A stretch of DNA of 64,000 nucleotides, taken from contig QALA01000069.1 of assembly GCA_003343565.1 (NCBI GenBank), positions 37,225-101,224 on the forward strand. Reading direction: 5' to 3'. A program made the position numbers and the translations under genes. The notes below the pieces were generated by a model. The model was not told the origin of the DNA and made no database searches. It saw nothing but the letters and a program-made list of their open reading frames with translations. The stretch comes from Verrucomicrobiota bacterium. GTDB taxonomy: Bacteria > Verrucomicrobiota > Verrucomicrobiia > Opitutales > Intestinicryptomonadaceae. This document shows, in pieces, positions 49,075 through 58,512 of the stretch. The first letter of the stretch is position 1; each line of letters begins with the position of its first letter.

Positions 49075-51351
49075 ATGGCTAAGGGTTTTATGTCCGGATT
49101 CGGAAATATTGCGCGGGGAATTGCGGCGGCTTTTCTCGCATTTGCGGCGGTTTCGGCGTGCCGGCTTCATGCGGCGGGCGGGGGGCGTCCCGCAGTCGGC
49201 GTATTTCCGGCGGACACCCCCGTCAAGAGGCTGCCGGGCGGGGTTACAGTTGTGGGAAGCGGCGACAACAAAATAATAGTGGCGCCGCCTCCGAGGCCGA
49301 ATATGGCAGAAGCTCCTTCGGTCGGGAAGCCCGTTTCGGAGAGGGACCCGAACGCTCCGCACAAGCAGAGGTTTGCGGCCCAGTCGAGATACGCCTTCAT
49401 TCCGATAAACGCCTATGGGCACGATTCGGATTTCACGCTGAAGGAAGTCGCCACGGGAAAGGTTATAGCGCAGGGGCGCGGGGTGCTCGCTCCCGCGGGC
49501 GACACTCCCGACTGGTACATGGAGGTCGACATTTCCGACTACAAGGGGCGCGAATTGGAGTTTTCGTATGTCAGAAAGACCGGACGCGCGGCCAAGCTTT
49601 TGTTTACCGACACCTATCCGAACAGGAAATGGACGGGAGACTATTCGCGTCCGTCGTTCCACTTTTCCCCGCGCGCAGGCAAGCTGACGGACGTCGGCGC
49701 GCTGACGCATTTCAAGGGAATGTGGCATAGCTATTACATGTTCGACGGCTACTCCTTGAAGGGGCAGAACAGGCCTCTGACGGGGCGCGCGTTTTCCCCG
49801 GACATGATGCGGTGGGCGTACATGCCTCCGCTGAACACTAAATTGGACTCCACCGGCCGGGCGGACGGGTCGGCTTCGTCGTCGTTCGTCGATTCCAAGA
49901 ACCGCAGCGGATTGTTCAGCACGCCGGAGGGCGGGGTGATATTTGTGAGAAATATTCCGGGCGTGGGCGACTGCGTGTCATATACGCCCGACATGCAGAA
50001 CCATTATTTTTCGGCCATAAATCCCATACTGGGACGCTCCGGAGAGTATCCGTATCTGTTCTTTGACGACGACAGCCAAAAGTGGATTTTGCTGCGCATC
50101 GAGAGGAAGTCCGCCCGCCCGGCCGTTTCGGCCGCGGGCGGCGGGAAAACTGCGGGGAAGGCCGGGCGCGCCGACGGAGCCGCACAAGCTTCCAAAGCTG
50201 CGGACAACGCGTCTGTTGAACGCGCGGCTGAAAAATCTCCGTCGGTCGGCGCGCACGCGGATTCGGCGGGGGGCGCAAAGGTTTCAAAGTCGGGCGAAAC
50301 GGACGAAAAGCCCGTCGAGGCGGTCTTTGACGGCATAGCGGACGACGTTGCCAACAGCACGGATATAGTTCCGGTTGCCTCCGAAGACGGGGGCTCGCGG
50401 AAGGCCGCAGGCGATACGGAAGTCGCGATATACGCCGGGGACTCGCTGCGCTCCCTGAAGCGCGTCGGAACGTTGGACGCGGATTTCCCGTCGGCGCAGC
50501 TTTTCAAGATGAATGTCACCGGAGTTCCCTCCGAGCCCCGCTGGGTTGTCCTTTCCGGCGACGGCCGCTACTATGTCGGCTCCTTTGACGGAAAGACATT
50601 CAAGCCGGATTCCGCCGAGCCGTTGAGGCTTTTTCACGGCGAGTTTAAGAGGCTGACGCTTTGGCAGAACGATCCGAAGGGCAGAAAAATAGTCTCCGGA
50701 ATGTTTCAGCAGGCTCCCATGCACATTCCGCGCGACGTTTCGGAAGTCATAAAATTTTCCGGCGCATACACGGTTCCCTACGAATTGAGCCTCGTTCAGG
50801 TCCACGGCGGAGCCTTCCAGCTGCGCGCCATGCCCTGCGAGGAGTTCCGCATGTCGAAGGTCCTCCCCACCGACGCGATAGGAATGGGCGGGGCGGTCAT
50901 CAACTTTGCCAACAACAGCTTCATGCTTCCCGACGCGTGCGGAAACAGGCGCGCATTCACCGGAGAGTTCAATCTCGCCGAATGCAGGCATACCGCGCTT
51001 GAGGTGTGGCGCCACTCGATAGGCTATACCAGAGAGGACAACAAGTTCAAGATGCAGAAAAACAGGGAGGACTTGTACGAATTTACCCCGCAGGCGAATT
51101 CGGAGCCCGCGTACTTCGGCTTTGAGCTCCTCATGGATTCGTGCGGATTGGAGTTCATAAGCAAGGCGGGCAGGGACGTCATTGTGGTAAGCGACAACCT
51201 CTTTGAGCCAGACTACGAAATCCGCCTTCTTTCCATAGGCCGAATTTATGTCGACAACATGATGTATTATCGCGTCTTGAGGCAGCCCATGCGGTTCTAC
51301 ACGCCGGCCAGCCTCAATGTCTACGAGTTTATTTTGCGCGGGCTGAACTGA
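49075..51351 (+). CDS. Secreted GH32-like protein with eroded catalytic motifs
   Basis: A 758-residue exported protein (hydrophobic signal IARGIAAAFLAFAAVSACRLHAA). From about residue 190 it follows the GH32 levanase/invertase plan: RPSFHFSPRAGKLTDVGALTHFKG against the family's RPQFHFTPxxGWxNDPNG. Later come RWVVLSGDGRYYVGSFDGKTF, and FSGAYTVPYELSL against WRGAMTLPREL. Asp206 may be the nucleophile. The RDP motif is lost (region 324-334, EYPYLFFDDD), and the acid/base ECP reads DFP (470-472). About 105 low-complexity residues (343-447) separate these. It may be non-catalytic. A GAAGG ribosome site lies 8 bases before the ATG. It overlaps the next gene by one base. Confidence 0.7.
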   Translation: MAKGFMSGFGNIARGIAAAFLAFAAVSACRLHAAGGGRPAVGVFPADTPVKRLPGGVTVVGSGDNKIIVAPPPRPNMAEAPSVGKPVSERDPNAPHKQRFAAQSRYAFIPINAYGHDSDFTLKEVATGKVIAQGRGVLAPAGDTPDWYMEVDISDYKGRELEFSYVRKTGRAAKLLFTDTYPNRKWTGDYSRPSFHFSPRAGKLTDVGALTHFKGMWHSYYMFDGYSLKGQNRPLTGRAFSPDMMRWAYMPPLNTKLDSTGRADGSASSSFVDSKNRSGLFSTPEGGVIFVRNIPGVGDCVSYTPDMQNHYFSAINPILGRSGEYPYLFFDDDSQKWILLRIERKSARPAVSAAGGGKTAGKAGRADGAAQASKAADNASVERAAEKSPSVGAHADSAGGAKVSKSGETDEKPVEAVFDGIADDVANSTDIVPVASEDGGSRKAAGDTEVAIYAGDSLRSLKRVGTLDADFPSAQLFKMNVTGVPSEPRWVVLSGDGRYYVGSFDGKTFKPDSAEPLRLFHGEFKRLTLWQNDPKGRKIVSGMFQQAPMHIPRDVSEVIKFSGAYTVPYELSLVQVHGGAFQLRAMPCEEFRMSKVLPTDAIGMGGAVINFANNSFMLPDACGNRRAFTGEFNLAECRHTALEVWRHSIGYTREDNKFKMQKNREDLYEFTPQANSEPAYFGFELLMDSCGLEFISKAGRDVIVVSDNLFEPDYEIRLLSIGRIYVDNMMYYRVLRQPMRFYTPASLNVYEFILRGLN

Positions 51352-52130
51352 TGTTCTTCCAGGTGATAGAGACGTCGAGCGCGGGCAATTGCGCGCTGTT
51401 GAGGTGCGGAGGCAAAAACGTTCTCATCGACGCCGGCGTCGGAATAAGGGCGGTGGGGGCATACCTGCGCGGATTCGGCATGGAAATCGGAGACATAGAC
51501 GCGATTTTCATAACGCACGAGCACTCCGACCATTGCAAGGCGCTGAAGTCGTTTCGCGGAATTTCCGGGCTGAAAGTCTTTGCCAATAGGGACACGCGCG
51601 AGAGCGTGGTTTATTCCTATCCCGAAACGAGGTCGCTGGCGTGGTTCGAATTTCGCAACGCAGAGCCGTTTTCGTTCGGAGACATGACCGTTTCCGCCTT
51701 CGGAGTCCCGCACGATACGAACGACTGCGTCGGCTATTCGTTCAGATTCGGCGGCGAGGAGCTCGTGTGGGCAACGGACTTCGGCTTTCCCACGCGGGAG
51801 GTTGTCGAGGCCGCGCGCAGGGCGTCCGTATTGGTTTTGGAGAGCAACTACTGCCCGGTGATGCTTGAAAATTCGTCGCGCCCCTACCGACTGAAGATGC
51901 GCATATCGAGCCGCAACGGCCACCTTTCCAACGAGGACGCCATAAGCGTTTTAAAGACGCTGGATCCGGCGCGGATACGCAAGGTGTTTCTGGCGCATAT
52001 TTCGGCCGAGTGCAACAGATGCGAACACATAGAGCATTTGCTTTCCTCGGCTCCGGAACTTGCGCCGATACTTCCGAAAATAGAGATAATCCCTCCGCGC
52101 GGACGTTGTTCGAGCGCGTTTGAACTTTGA
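51351..52130 (+). CDS. MBL-fold metallohydrolase, WalJ/YycJ-like
   Basis: A 259-residue metallo-beta-lactamase-fold protein. The start ETSSAGNCALLRCGGKNVLIDAG matches the family's GSSSxGNxxLI-x-DAG. The metal motif THEHSDH, then a conserved HD (PHDTNDCVGYSF), a TDFG near residue 143, and LAHISAECN near the end complete the site. Relatives include YycJ/WalJ, an exonuclease-like protein linked to mismatch repair and cell-wall control. Its ATG shares a base with the stop of the GH32-like gene (TGATG), so the two are translationally coupled, although no functional link is evident. Confidence 0.85.
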   Translation: MFFQVIETSSAGNCALLRCGGKNVLIDAGVGIRAVGAYLRGFGMEIGDIDAIFITHEHSDHCKALKSFRGISGLKVFANRDTRESVVYSYPETRSLAWFEFRNAEPFSFGDMTVSAFGVPHDTNDCVGYSFRFGGEELVWATDFGFPTREVVEAARRASVLVLESNYCPVMLENSSRPYRLKMRISSRNGHLSNEDAISVLKTLDPARIRKVFLAHISAECNRCEHIEHLLSSAPELAPILPKIEIIPPRGRCSSAFEL

Positions 52131-52959
52131 TTGTCCCGCCTTGTGCGGCGCGCGGGCTTTTTGTTGCGGCTTACGCGCTTCGCCTCTTGCGGTAGGTATT
52201 TGCGGAGCGCATGAAACTTTTAAAGCCGCTTTAGGCCCGCCAATGCTGCTGCGCCGCGGCCTCCGCCGGACGGGAGGGGCGGAGGATAAATAATTGCGTT
52301 CCGCGTAGCGTCAGAATGGGGATTGCGAAATGCCCGCGCCGCGACGGCAGACGGGCGCGGAACATAACGGCATATCGCGCGGGACGACAATCGCGCCCGC
52401 GCAAGCGGAATACCAAAGCGGCGGCAGGCGAAACGAAAAATTTCCCGCACTGATTACCTGCGGCAGGCGATTCCCCAAATGCCGAATTTGCGGCGGGCGA
52501 ATGGCTTGCCTGCGCAGGGCCGAAGTCTCCTTCAACGCCGGCAAAGGCGTCTGCAAAGTGCGCGTTAAGCCCCCCGCAAATAACCCGGCCGCAAGTCGCT
52601 TCCAAATTTAACTTAATATGGGCGGCAACCTCCTTGCAACTTTCCAAAACCGCCTTTGCAACACTCCTCCTGAAAACCTTTTTTCCAAACCCTATTTTAT
52701 TTTTCCAAAATCAAATTTCACGATAGGCCGCGGTAAAACCGCAAAAGTTTTGCAAACGCTTATAAAGCCTTTTTATTTTTTGCGGGGAAAGCGCCAAACA
52801 GGGGGGGCGATAAAAATGTCCAAGCGTTTGGCGCAACTATATAGAACCTTTTGGCGGGGTGCAAATCGGATAAAACGCCGCGCAGACGGACGCTTATCGC
52901 GCGGTTTCAGTCTTACTGCGCGGTTTCAGGCCGAATTTTTCTCCGAAAATTTAGTTGCG
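52131..52959. other. Long spacer, T-poor on the plus strand
   Basis: No gene was recognised in 829 bases. The segment 52240-52620 is strikingly poor in T on the plus strand (two T in 52381-52440), the mirror of the A-poor spacers elsewhere. A weak hairpin with T-run (CCCGC 52135-52139, GCGGG 52152-52156, then CTTTTT) may end the MBL-fold gene. A GCGCGGTTTCAG unit is repeated near 52900 and 52920. Confidence 0.45.
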
Positions 52960-55524
52960 CTATCCTCTTGCGGGGAGCGGTTCGGAACATTTCTTTTCCA
53001 CCGCCTCCTGCACGCGCTTGGCGAAGTTTTCGTAGGATTCGTCAGCGCGGGCCTTCATCTGCGGAAGGTAGTCGACGTAAATGTCGGACAGCAGTTTTGG
53101 AAACGTCGCTCCCGCTTTGAGCGCGTTGTAGGCGCCGCGTATTGCGACGGGCACTACGGGCACTCCCATCTCCTTTGCCATTATTGCGAAAGTCTGTTTA
53201 AATTCCCCCACGCAGCCGTCTTTGGTGCGCGTGCCCTCCGGAAATATCATCACGCTTTCCCCCTGCCGGAGAGCCTGCGCCAACTCCCTTATGGATCCGC
53301 TAACGTTGTCGTTTATGTCCATGATCAGGACGTTGCTGCGCCGGGCGAAGGCCTTTAGGAATCCCCGCCTGATTATCCTGCGCGTCTTTGCGAAAAAGCG
53401 CGTCTTGAGCGCCCGCGCGTTCGTCAGGCTCTGCGATACGAAAAGGCCGTCCAAATAGCACTGGTGGTTTGGCGCAATTATCAGCGCGGCCGCGCCCGCC
53501 AAATTTTGCGTTCCGCTTGCGTGCACCCTATACAGCAATTTGGACAGCGCGCGCAGGACAAATATTGACGCGAAGTGCAGCATGTGCGGGCGCGGAAGAA
53601 CGGGGCGCGGCAGGCCGTTTATTATGTCCGGCCACGAAAACTTCCTGTTGGTCGGCTCGAAGTTCCCGTTGCGCGACTCCTCGACCAGCGCGGACATTTT
53701 TCTAAGCGACGGATACTTTTCAAAATCGCGTTCGGAAATTTCTACCCCGTAATTTTCCCGAATGAAACACTGCATCGAAATTTTCCCAAGCGAGTCCAGC
53801 CCCAAGTCCATTTCCATGTGCGCGTCCGCATCGGGGGCCGCGGAGATTTGCGCCTTCAGAACGTCTTTCAGGCGGCGGTATGTCTCCGAATCCGGCTCCG
53901 GCAAAGATTCCCGCTTGGGCTTTGCCGACGACATGTCCTCAAAGTATTCCGCCAGGTGAAAACGCTTTAGCTTGCCGACGCGCGTGCGCGGAAGCTCCCC
54001 GTCCGTGAGCGCAAACTTGATTATGCGCTTGTACATGGCCGTGCCCCTGTTGTACGGCAGAATAACCGTGTTGCGTATGCGCTCTTCTGCGGCCTCCGCC
54101 CCGCTCGAAAGAAGCTCTGCGGGCACGCGCACTATGGCCTTGAGCATGTTCTCGTGCATCAGCACGCCGCATTCTACCACATCGGGAGACTGGGCCTTTA
54201 TCTGCGCCTCCATGTCGGCGGGATTCAGATTTTTTCCGTTGGCCAAAACTATTATTTCCTTGCGCCTTCCCGTGATGAACAGGAAGCCGTCGTCATCGAC
54301 GTATCCCATGTCTCCGGTGAAGAGCCAGCCGTCGCGGATCGCCTCGGCCGTCTCTTCGGGGCGCTTGTAATATCCCGCAGTGACGTTTCCGCCGCGAACG
54401 GCTATTTCGCCGTCCGCAATCCTTATCTCTATGCCCGGCAGAGCCTCTCCCGGCGAGCCTATCCTCACGCGCCCGATGCGCGGAAAGGCGATTATCGGCG
54501 CGCACTCCGTCATGCCGTAGCCCTCGCGGATTCCGAAGCCCAATATGTCGAGGTCGCGCCAGACTTTTTTGTCCAGCGCGGCCCCGCCGGAAATCCAGAA
54601 TTTCACCTCGCCGCCGAACTTTTTGTGCACCGCGCCGAACAGTCGCCTTGAGAGCGCGCGGCTGTCGGCCAGCTTCGCAATCCAAAACAGGAGCGAAACG
54701 ATTTTGGACGCCCCGATTTTCGCCATTATGTTCGCGTGCAAAAGCTCGTAGAAGCGCGGCACGCTTATTATCATGTCGACGCTGTGCTTCTCCAGAACGG
54801 CCGCAATGTCCGCGGGGGATATGGATTTTGGAAAGACCAGTTTGCCGTTGATTGAAAGCGGCATGACGAGCGTGCCCATTATCGGCAGTATATGGTGGAA
54901 GGGAAGCATTGTCAAAACGCGCACGCCCTCCTCGTAGTACTTGGCCTGCGCCACGGCGCACATGTTTGCGTACATGTTTGCGAATGTCAGCATTACGCCT
55001 TTGGGATTTCCCGTAGTCCCGGACGTGTAAACCAGCAGGCCGAGGTCCTCCGATTCGCGGCAAATTTCCCCCGGAGGATTGGCCGCATTTTTTACGCCGC
55101 CTTCGCCGGGCCCGCCGCAGGGGAACAAATCCTCCAGCGCGATCGCCTTCGGGGCGAGTTCGAGCTTTGCGGTCGCGCGCTCGGTTTTTTGCAGATTGTC
55201 GCGGGTGCAGCAGATTATCCGGCAGTCGGCGTCGCGAAGTATAAATTCAAGCTCGTCGTCGTCGGAGTTTGCGTCTATCGGAACGGCCGCCGCCCCCGCC
55301 GCCCATATGCCGTACAGCGCGTACGCCCATTCCATGCGGTTTTCGGCAAAAATTGCGATTTTCGGAACGTCGGCGGCATCGCCGGAAGCCGATATCGGGC
55401 CCATGTTTTCCGAAAAAAATTCGGCTGCAGCTGCCGCCGCGCGCAGTATCCGGCGATATGTGACGCTCTTTTCCACGTCGACCATTGCGACGGTGTCGGA
55501 ACTTTTTATCAGCGAAATCTTCAT
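52960..55524 (-). CDS. Fused acyl-AMP ligase, acyl carrier domain and PlsC-type acyltransferase
   Basis: An 854-residue three-domain enzyme. Domain 1 (about 1-530) is an AMP-forming acyl ligase: YTSGTTGNPKG at 166-176, GYGMTEC, the YKRPEETAEAIRDGWLFTGDMG segment and TGRRKEIIVLANGKN. Domain 2 (about 545-625) is a carrier domain, DLGLDSLGKISM, with Ser578 for phosphopantetheine. Domain 3 is a PlsC-type 1-acylglycerol-phosphate acyltransferase with His687-x4-Asp692 (NHQCYLDG) and FPEGTRT near 761. It could activate a free fatty acid, hold it on its own carrier and pass it to a lysolipid, like Aas but with a built-in carrier. Start 55524 is chosen because its ATG overlaps the tgt stop (ATGA). Confidence 0.88.
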   Translation of the reverse strand: MKISLIKSSDTVAMVDVEKSVTYRRILRAAAAAAEFFSENMGPISASGDAADVPKIAIFAENRMEWAYALYGIWAAGAAAVPIDANSDDDELEFILRDADCRIICCTRDNLQKTERATAKLELAPKAIALEDLFPCGGPGEGGVKNAANPPGEICRESEDLGLLVYTSGTTGNPKGVMLTFANMYANMCAVAQAKYYEEGVRVLTMLPFHHILPIMGTLVMPLSINGKLVFPKSISPADIAAVLEKHSVDMIISVPRFYELLHANIMAKIGASKIVSLLFWIAKLADSRALSRRLFGAVHKKFGGEVKFWISGGAALDKKVWRDLDILGFGIREGYGMTECAPIIAFPRIGRVRIGSPGEALPGIEIRIADGEIAVRGGNVTAGYYKRPEETAEAIRDGWLFTGDMGYVDDDGFLFITGRRKEIIVLANGKNLNPADMEAQIKAQSPDVVECGVLMHENMLKAIVRVPAELLSSGAEAAEERIRNTVILPYNRGTAMYKRIIKFALTDGELPRTRVGKLKRFHLAEYFEDMSSAKPKRESLPEPDSETYRRLKDVLKAQISAAPDADAHMEMDLGLDSLGKISMQCFIRENYGVEISERDFEKYPSLRKMSALVEESRNGNFEPTNRKFSWPDIINGLPRPVLPRPHMLHFASIFVLRALSKLLYRVHASGTQNLAGAAALIIAPNHQCYLDGLFVSQSLTNARALKTRFFAKTRRIIRRGFLKAFARRSNVLIMDINDNVSGSIRELAQALRQGESVMIFPEGTRTKDGCVGEFKQTFAIMAKEMGVPVVPVAIRGAYNALKAGATFPKLLSDIYVDYLPQMKARADESYENFAKRVQEAVEKKCSEPLPARG

Positions 55525-56651
55525 GCGGTTTGGCTTTGCCGTTTTTGGTATCTTTGTATCCACGCGCGGCTCCAATCCTCGAAATCTCCGGCTTCGATGC
55601 GCGCGCGCGCGTCTCTCATGAGCGTCTGGAAAAACGCTATGTTGTGCATGGACAAGAGAGTGCACGCTAAAATCTCGTTTGCAACAAACAAATGGCGCAG
55701 ATAGGCGCGCGAAAACGCCGCCGCATACGACGGAGTTTCGGAGTCCAACGGGGCGCAATCCTTTCTGAATTTCGCGTTCTTGATGTTTATTTCGCCGTCG
55801 AGGGTAAAGGCGCAGCCGTGGCGCGCAAGGCGGGTGGGAATCACGCAGTCGAACATGTCGGCGCCGCTTGCTATCATCTTCAAAAGCTGGGGGGGCGTGC
55901 CCACCCCCATTACGTAGCGCGGCTTGTCGGCCGGAAGGCGGGGCGCAGACATGTCGACTTGGGAAATCATCTCCTCCTCCGGCTCCCCGACGCTCACCCC
56001 GCCTATGGCGAATCCGTCGAAGTCGAGCTGCGCGAGCCTTTCGGCGCACATTTGCCTGATGTCGGCAAAGCAGCCTCCCTGAACTATGCCGAACAGCATC
56101 TGCCCGGATTCGCGCATTCCGAGGCGGAGAAATTCGTCAAGGCACCTGCCGGCCCAGCGCAACGTTCGCTCGACGCTTTTGAGGCAGTCGCCATGTCCGC
56201 ACGGGTAGGGAATACACTCGTCCAAAACCATGCAGACGTCGGAGCCGAGATTCTTTTGTATCCGCATGCAACCCTCCGGAGAGAGAAACAGCTTTGCCCC
56301 GTCCAGATGGGAGTTGAACCGTATTCCGTCCTCGTCTATCTTTCTGAGCTTCGAGAGGCTGAAGGCCTGAAAGCCGCCGCTGTCGGTGAGTATCGGGCCG
56401 TCCCAGTTCATGAATTTATGCAGGCCGCCGAATTCGGCTATGAGTTCGGAGGTGGGGCGTATGTTCAGGTGGTAGGTGTTTGCGAGTATGATTTGCGCGC
56501 CGGTCTGGCGAATTTGCTCCGGAGTGAGCGACTTCACCGTCGCCTGCGTCCCGACCGGCATGAATGCCGGCGTCTGCACTTCGCCGTGCGCGCAACAAAG
56601 CGTTCCGCGGCGCGCGGAAGATTTTGAGCTCGTCTTTAACAGCCTAAACAT
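55521..56651 (-). CDS. tgt: tRNA-guanine transglycosylase lacking zinc cysteines
   Basis: Tgt exchanges G34 for preQ1 in queuosine tRNAs. It has 376 residues, the usual length. Core motifs are present: THGEVQTPAFMPVGT-type start (AHGEVQTPAFMPVGT), LTDSGGFQAFSL, QGGCF, IGGVSVGEPEEEM, and GADMFDCVIPTRLARHG with Asp268 at the nucleophile position. The zinc site is missing: the family's CDCYTC before SRAYLRHL reads T306-P-S-Y-A-A-A here, with no cysteine, although SRAYLRHLFVANE itself is conserved. It is translationally coupled to the downstream acyl ligase fusion by ATGA. No other queuosine gene is in the window. Confidence 0.92.
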   Translation of the reverse strand: MFRLLKTSSKSSARRGTLCCAHGEVQTPAFMPVGTQATVKSLTPEQIRQTGAQIILANTYHLNIRPTSELIAEFGGLHKFMNWDGPILTDSGGFQAFSLSKLRKIDEDGIRFNSHLDGAKLFLSPEGCMRIQKNLGSDVCMVLDECIPYPCGHGDCLKSVERTLRWAGRCLDEFLRLGMRESGQMLFGIVQGGCFADIRQMCAERLAQLDFDGFAIGGVSVGEPEEEMISQVDMSAPRLPADKPRYVMGVGTPPQLLKMIASGADMFDCVIPTRLARHGCAFTLDGEINIKNAKFRKDCAPLDSETPSYAAAFSRAYLRHLFVANEILACTLLSMHNIAFFQTLMRDARARIEAGDFEDWSRAWIQRYQKRQSQTA

Positions 56652-57093
56652 TCTCTAATTTCCTTATTTTGCGCCCCGTCCGCGCAAATTGCGGGGGGGC
56701 AGAAGCCTTTTTGGCGCGCATTTCAAAGATTTTTCGCGCGCCTGCGGAACGCCGCAAATGGCTCCGTTTATTCCTGCGGACGCCCTTTTCGATTTCGCCC
56801 GGCGTTTGCCGCGCGCAAGCGCGGGACGGGGGGGGCGGGCGATTGAGCGATTGCGCCAAGCCAATGTCCCCATGGCGTCCGGCGGCGGAGCCTTTCGGAG
56901 TTTTGTCCGTTATTTGAAGGGGACATTCTAGGAGACATTCGGGCATGGCGTTTGCAAGCGGCGTCGTTTGAAACTTGTGGCGCGGGACTTTTGCGCGGCT
57001 CTTTGCGAATCTTTTCTTTCGCCCGCGTTTCGTTTTGCAAAAGCCGCGCTCTCCCAAGCCTGAGCCGGCGCAGGAAGCGCGGCAAAACCTGCG
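56652..57093. other. Spacer without recognisable gene
   Basis: Between the purB 3' end and the tgt start. It is G/C-rich with a GGGGGGGCGGGCG run near 56830. It must hold the tgt promoter on the minus strand, which I cannot place. Confidence 0.4.
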
Positions 57094-58512
57094 TCAGAGT
57101 ATCGGGGCGGGAACGTAGCCCTTCGATTCCGGAAAGCGCCCGGCAAAGGCGCGCGCCCTCTTTGCAAAGTCGAGCGCCTGTCGGCGGGCCGAGCCCGTGG
57201 CGGCGGAACCGGCCTTGCGAATCTCCTCAAGCTCGGCGGCGTCGAGCGGCATGCGGGAATCTTCGGCCAGCCTCTTTAGCAGGTCGTTATTCGGCATTCT
57301 TCCGGCGCGCATGTCCTCCGCGGCTGCCACAGCGTGCGCCTTTATGACTTCGTGCGCGTCCTCGCGCCCCATTCCCTTTTTGACGGCGTTCATCATAATC
57401 GTCGTCGTAAGCAGAAACGGCATGTATTTTTCGCATTCGGCCGCGATGACCGCCGTGTTGACCGTCATCTGGTTTAGGACGGTTATGAATGTGTCGAGCA
57501 GTCCGTCCGTTGCAAAGAACGAGTCCGGAAGGAACACGCGGCGCACCACGGAGCACGAGACGTCGCCTTCGTTCCATTGGTCGCCGGCAAGTCCCGCCGC
57601 CATTTCCAAGTGGCCGCGCAGTATTACGTGGAATCCGTTTATGCGCTCGCAACTGCGCGAATTCATCTTGTGGGGCATGGCCGACGACCCCGTCTGCCCC
57701 TTTGCGAATCCCTCGCTGGCCAATTCCGCGCCGGCCATTATGCGGAGCGTCTTTGCGAAGCTCGACGGGCCCGACGCCAACTGGTAGAGAGCCGCCGCGC
57801 ACTCGTAGTCCAGCGTGCGCGGATAGACCTGCCCGACCGCGCCCACAGACGCGCCTATGCCGAGGTGGAGGCGGATTTTTTCGTCCAAAGCCTCCGCCTT
57901 GGATTCGTCGCCGTCAAAGAGCGTAAGCTGGTCGAGCTGCGTGCCGACTGCGCCCTTTATTCCGCGTACGGGATAGGTTTTTATCAGGGCGTCCAGCCGC
58001 TCCGCTCCGCGCAGAAAGTCCTCCCCGAACTCCGCCACCCTCTTGCCGAACGTTGTCAGCTGCGCTATGACGTTGTGCGTGCGCGCCGCAAGTATCGTGT
58101 CGGAATGCTCCTCGGCGATTTCGGCGAGCCTTAGCAGCGCGGCCGCCGCCTTCGCGCGCTCGATTTTCAGCGACTCGAAAATTTGCAGTTGCTCCACGCA
58201 CTCCGTGAGGTCGCGGCTGGTCATTCCCTTGTGTATGTGCTCGCAGCCGGCCAGCTCGCAAAATTCCTCTATGCGCGCCTTTACGTCGTGCCTCGTGATT
58301 TGCTCACGCTTCTTGATTTCGTCAAGGCGTATGGTGTCCTTGACCCTTTCGTAGGATTCCACCGCGGAGTCGGGAATGTCCAGCCCCAGCTCTTTTTGGG
58401 CCTTCATTACCGCTATCCACAGGTTGCGTTCCTGCAGTATTTTTCCCTCGGTGCTCCAGATCTTTTTTATTTCGGCCGACGCGTATCTTTCGGCTAAGAC
58501 GTTTGCTATCAT
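57094..58512 (-). CDS. purB: Adenylosuccinate lyase
   Basis: PurB catalyses two fumarate-releasing steps of purine synthesis (SAICAR to AICAR and adenylosuccinate to AMP). It has 472 residues. The superfamily signature GSSAMPHKMNS is present. So are the earlier conserved segments EQITRHDVKARIEEF, HKGMTSRDLTECVEQLQ (with the general acid/base region) and AARTHNVIAQLTTFGKR, where the usual His-x-Gln-xAQP is changed to Asn-Val-Ile-Ala-Gln-Leu. It is a single gene on the minus strand with an ATG at 58512. Confidence 0.94.
   Translation of the reverse strand: MIANVLAERYASAEIKKIWSTEGKILQERNLWIAVMKAQKELGLDIPDSAVESYERVKDTIRLDEIKKREQITRHDVKARIEEFCELAGCEHIHKGMTSRDLTECVEQLQIFESLKIERAKAAAALLRLAEIAEEHSDTILAARTHNVIAQLTTFGKRVAEFGEDFLRGAERLDALIKTYPVRGIKGAVGTQLDQLTLFDGDESKAEALDEKIRLHLGIGASVGAVGQVYPRTLDYECAAALYQLASGPSSFAKTLRIMAGAELASEGFAKGQTGSSAMPHKMNSRSCERINGFHVILRGHLEMAAGLAGDQWNEGDVSCSVVRRVFLPDSFFATDGLLDTFITVLNQMTVNTAVIAAECEKYMPFLLTTTIMMNAVKKGMGREDAHEVIKAHAVAAAEDMRAGRMPNNDLLKRLAEDSRMPLDAAELEEIRKAGSAATGSARRQALDFAKRARAFAGRFPESKGYVPAPIL

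Noticed and set aside
52231..52647. Minus-strand frame of 138 codons in the T-poor spacer
   Set aside because: Ala/Arg-rich composition follows from the base skew, with no motif, no ribosome site and no similarity I recognise.
55522..56049. Longer form of the acyl ligase fusion starting at 56049
   Set aside because: The extra 175 residues are Arg-rich, overlap tgt in another frame and have no similarity; the ATGA-coupled start at 55524 begins the ligase domain.
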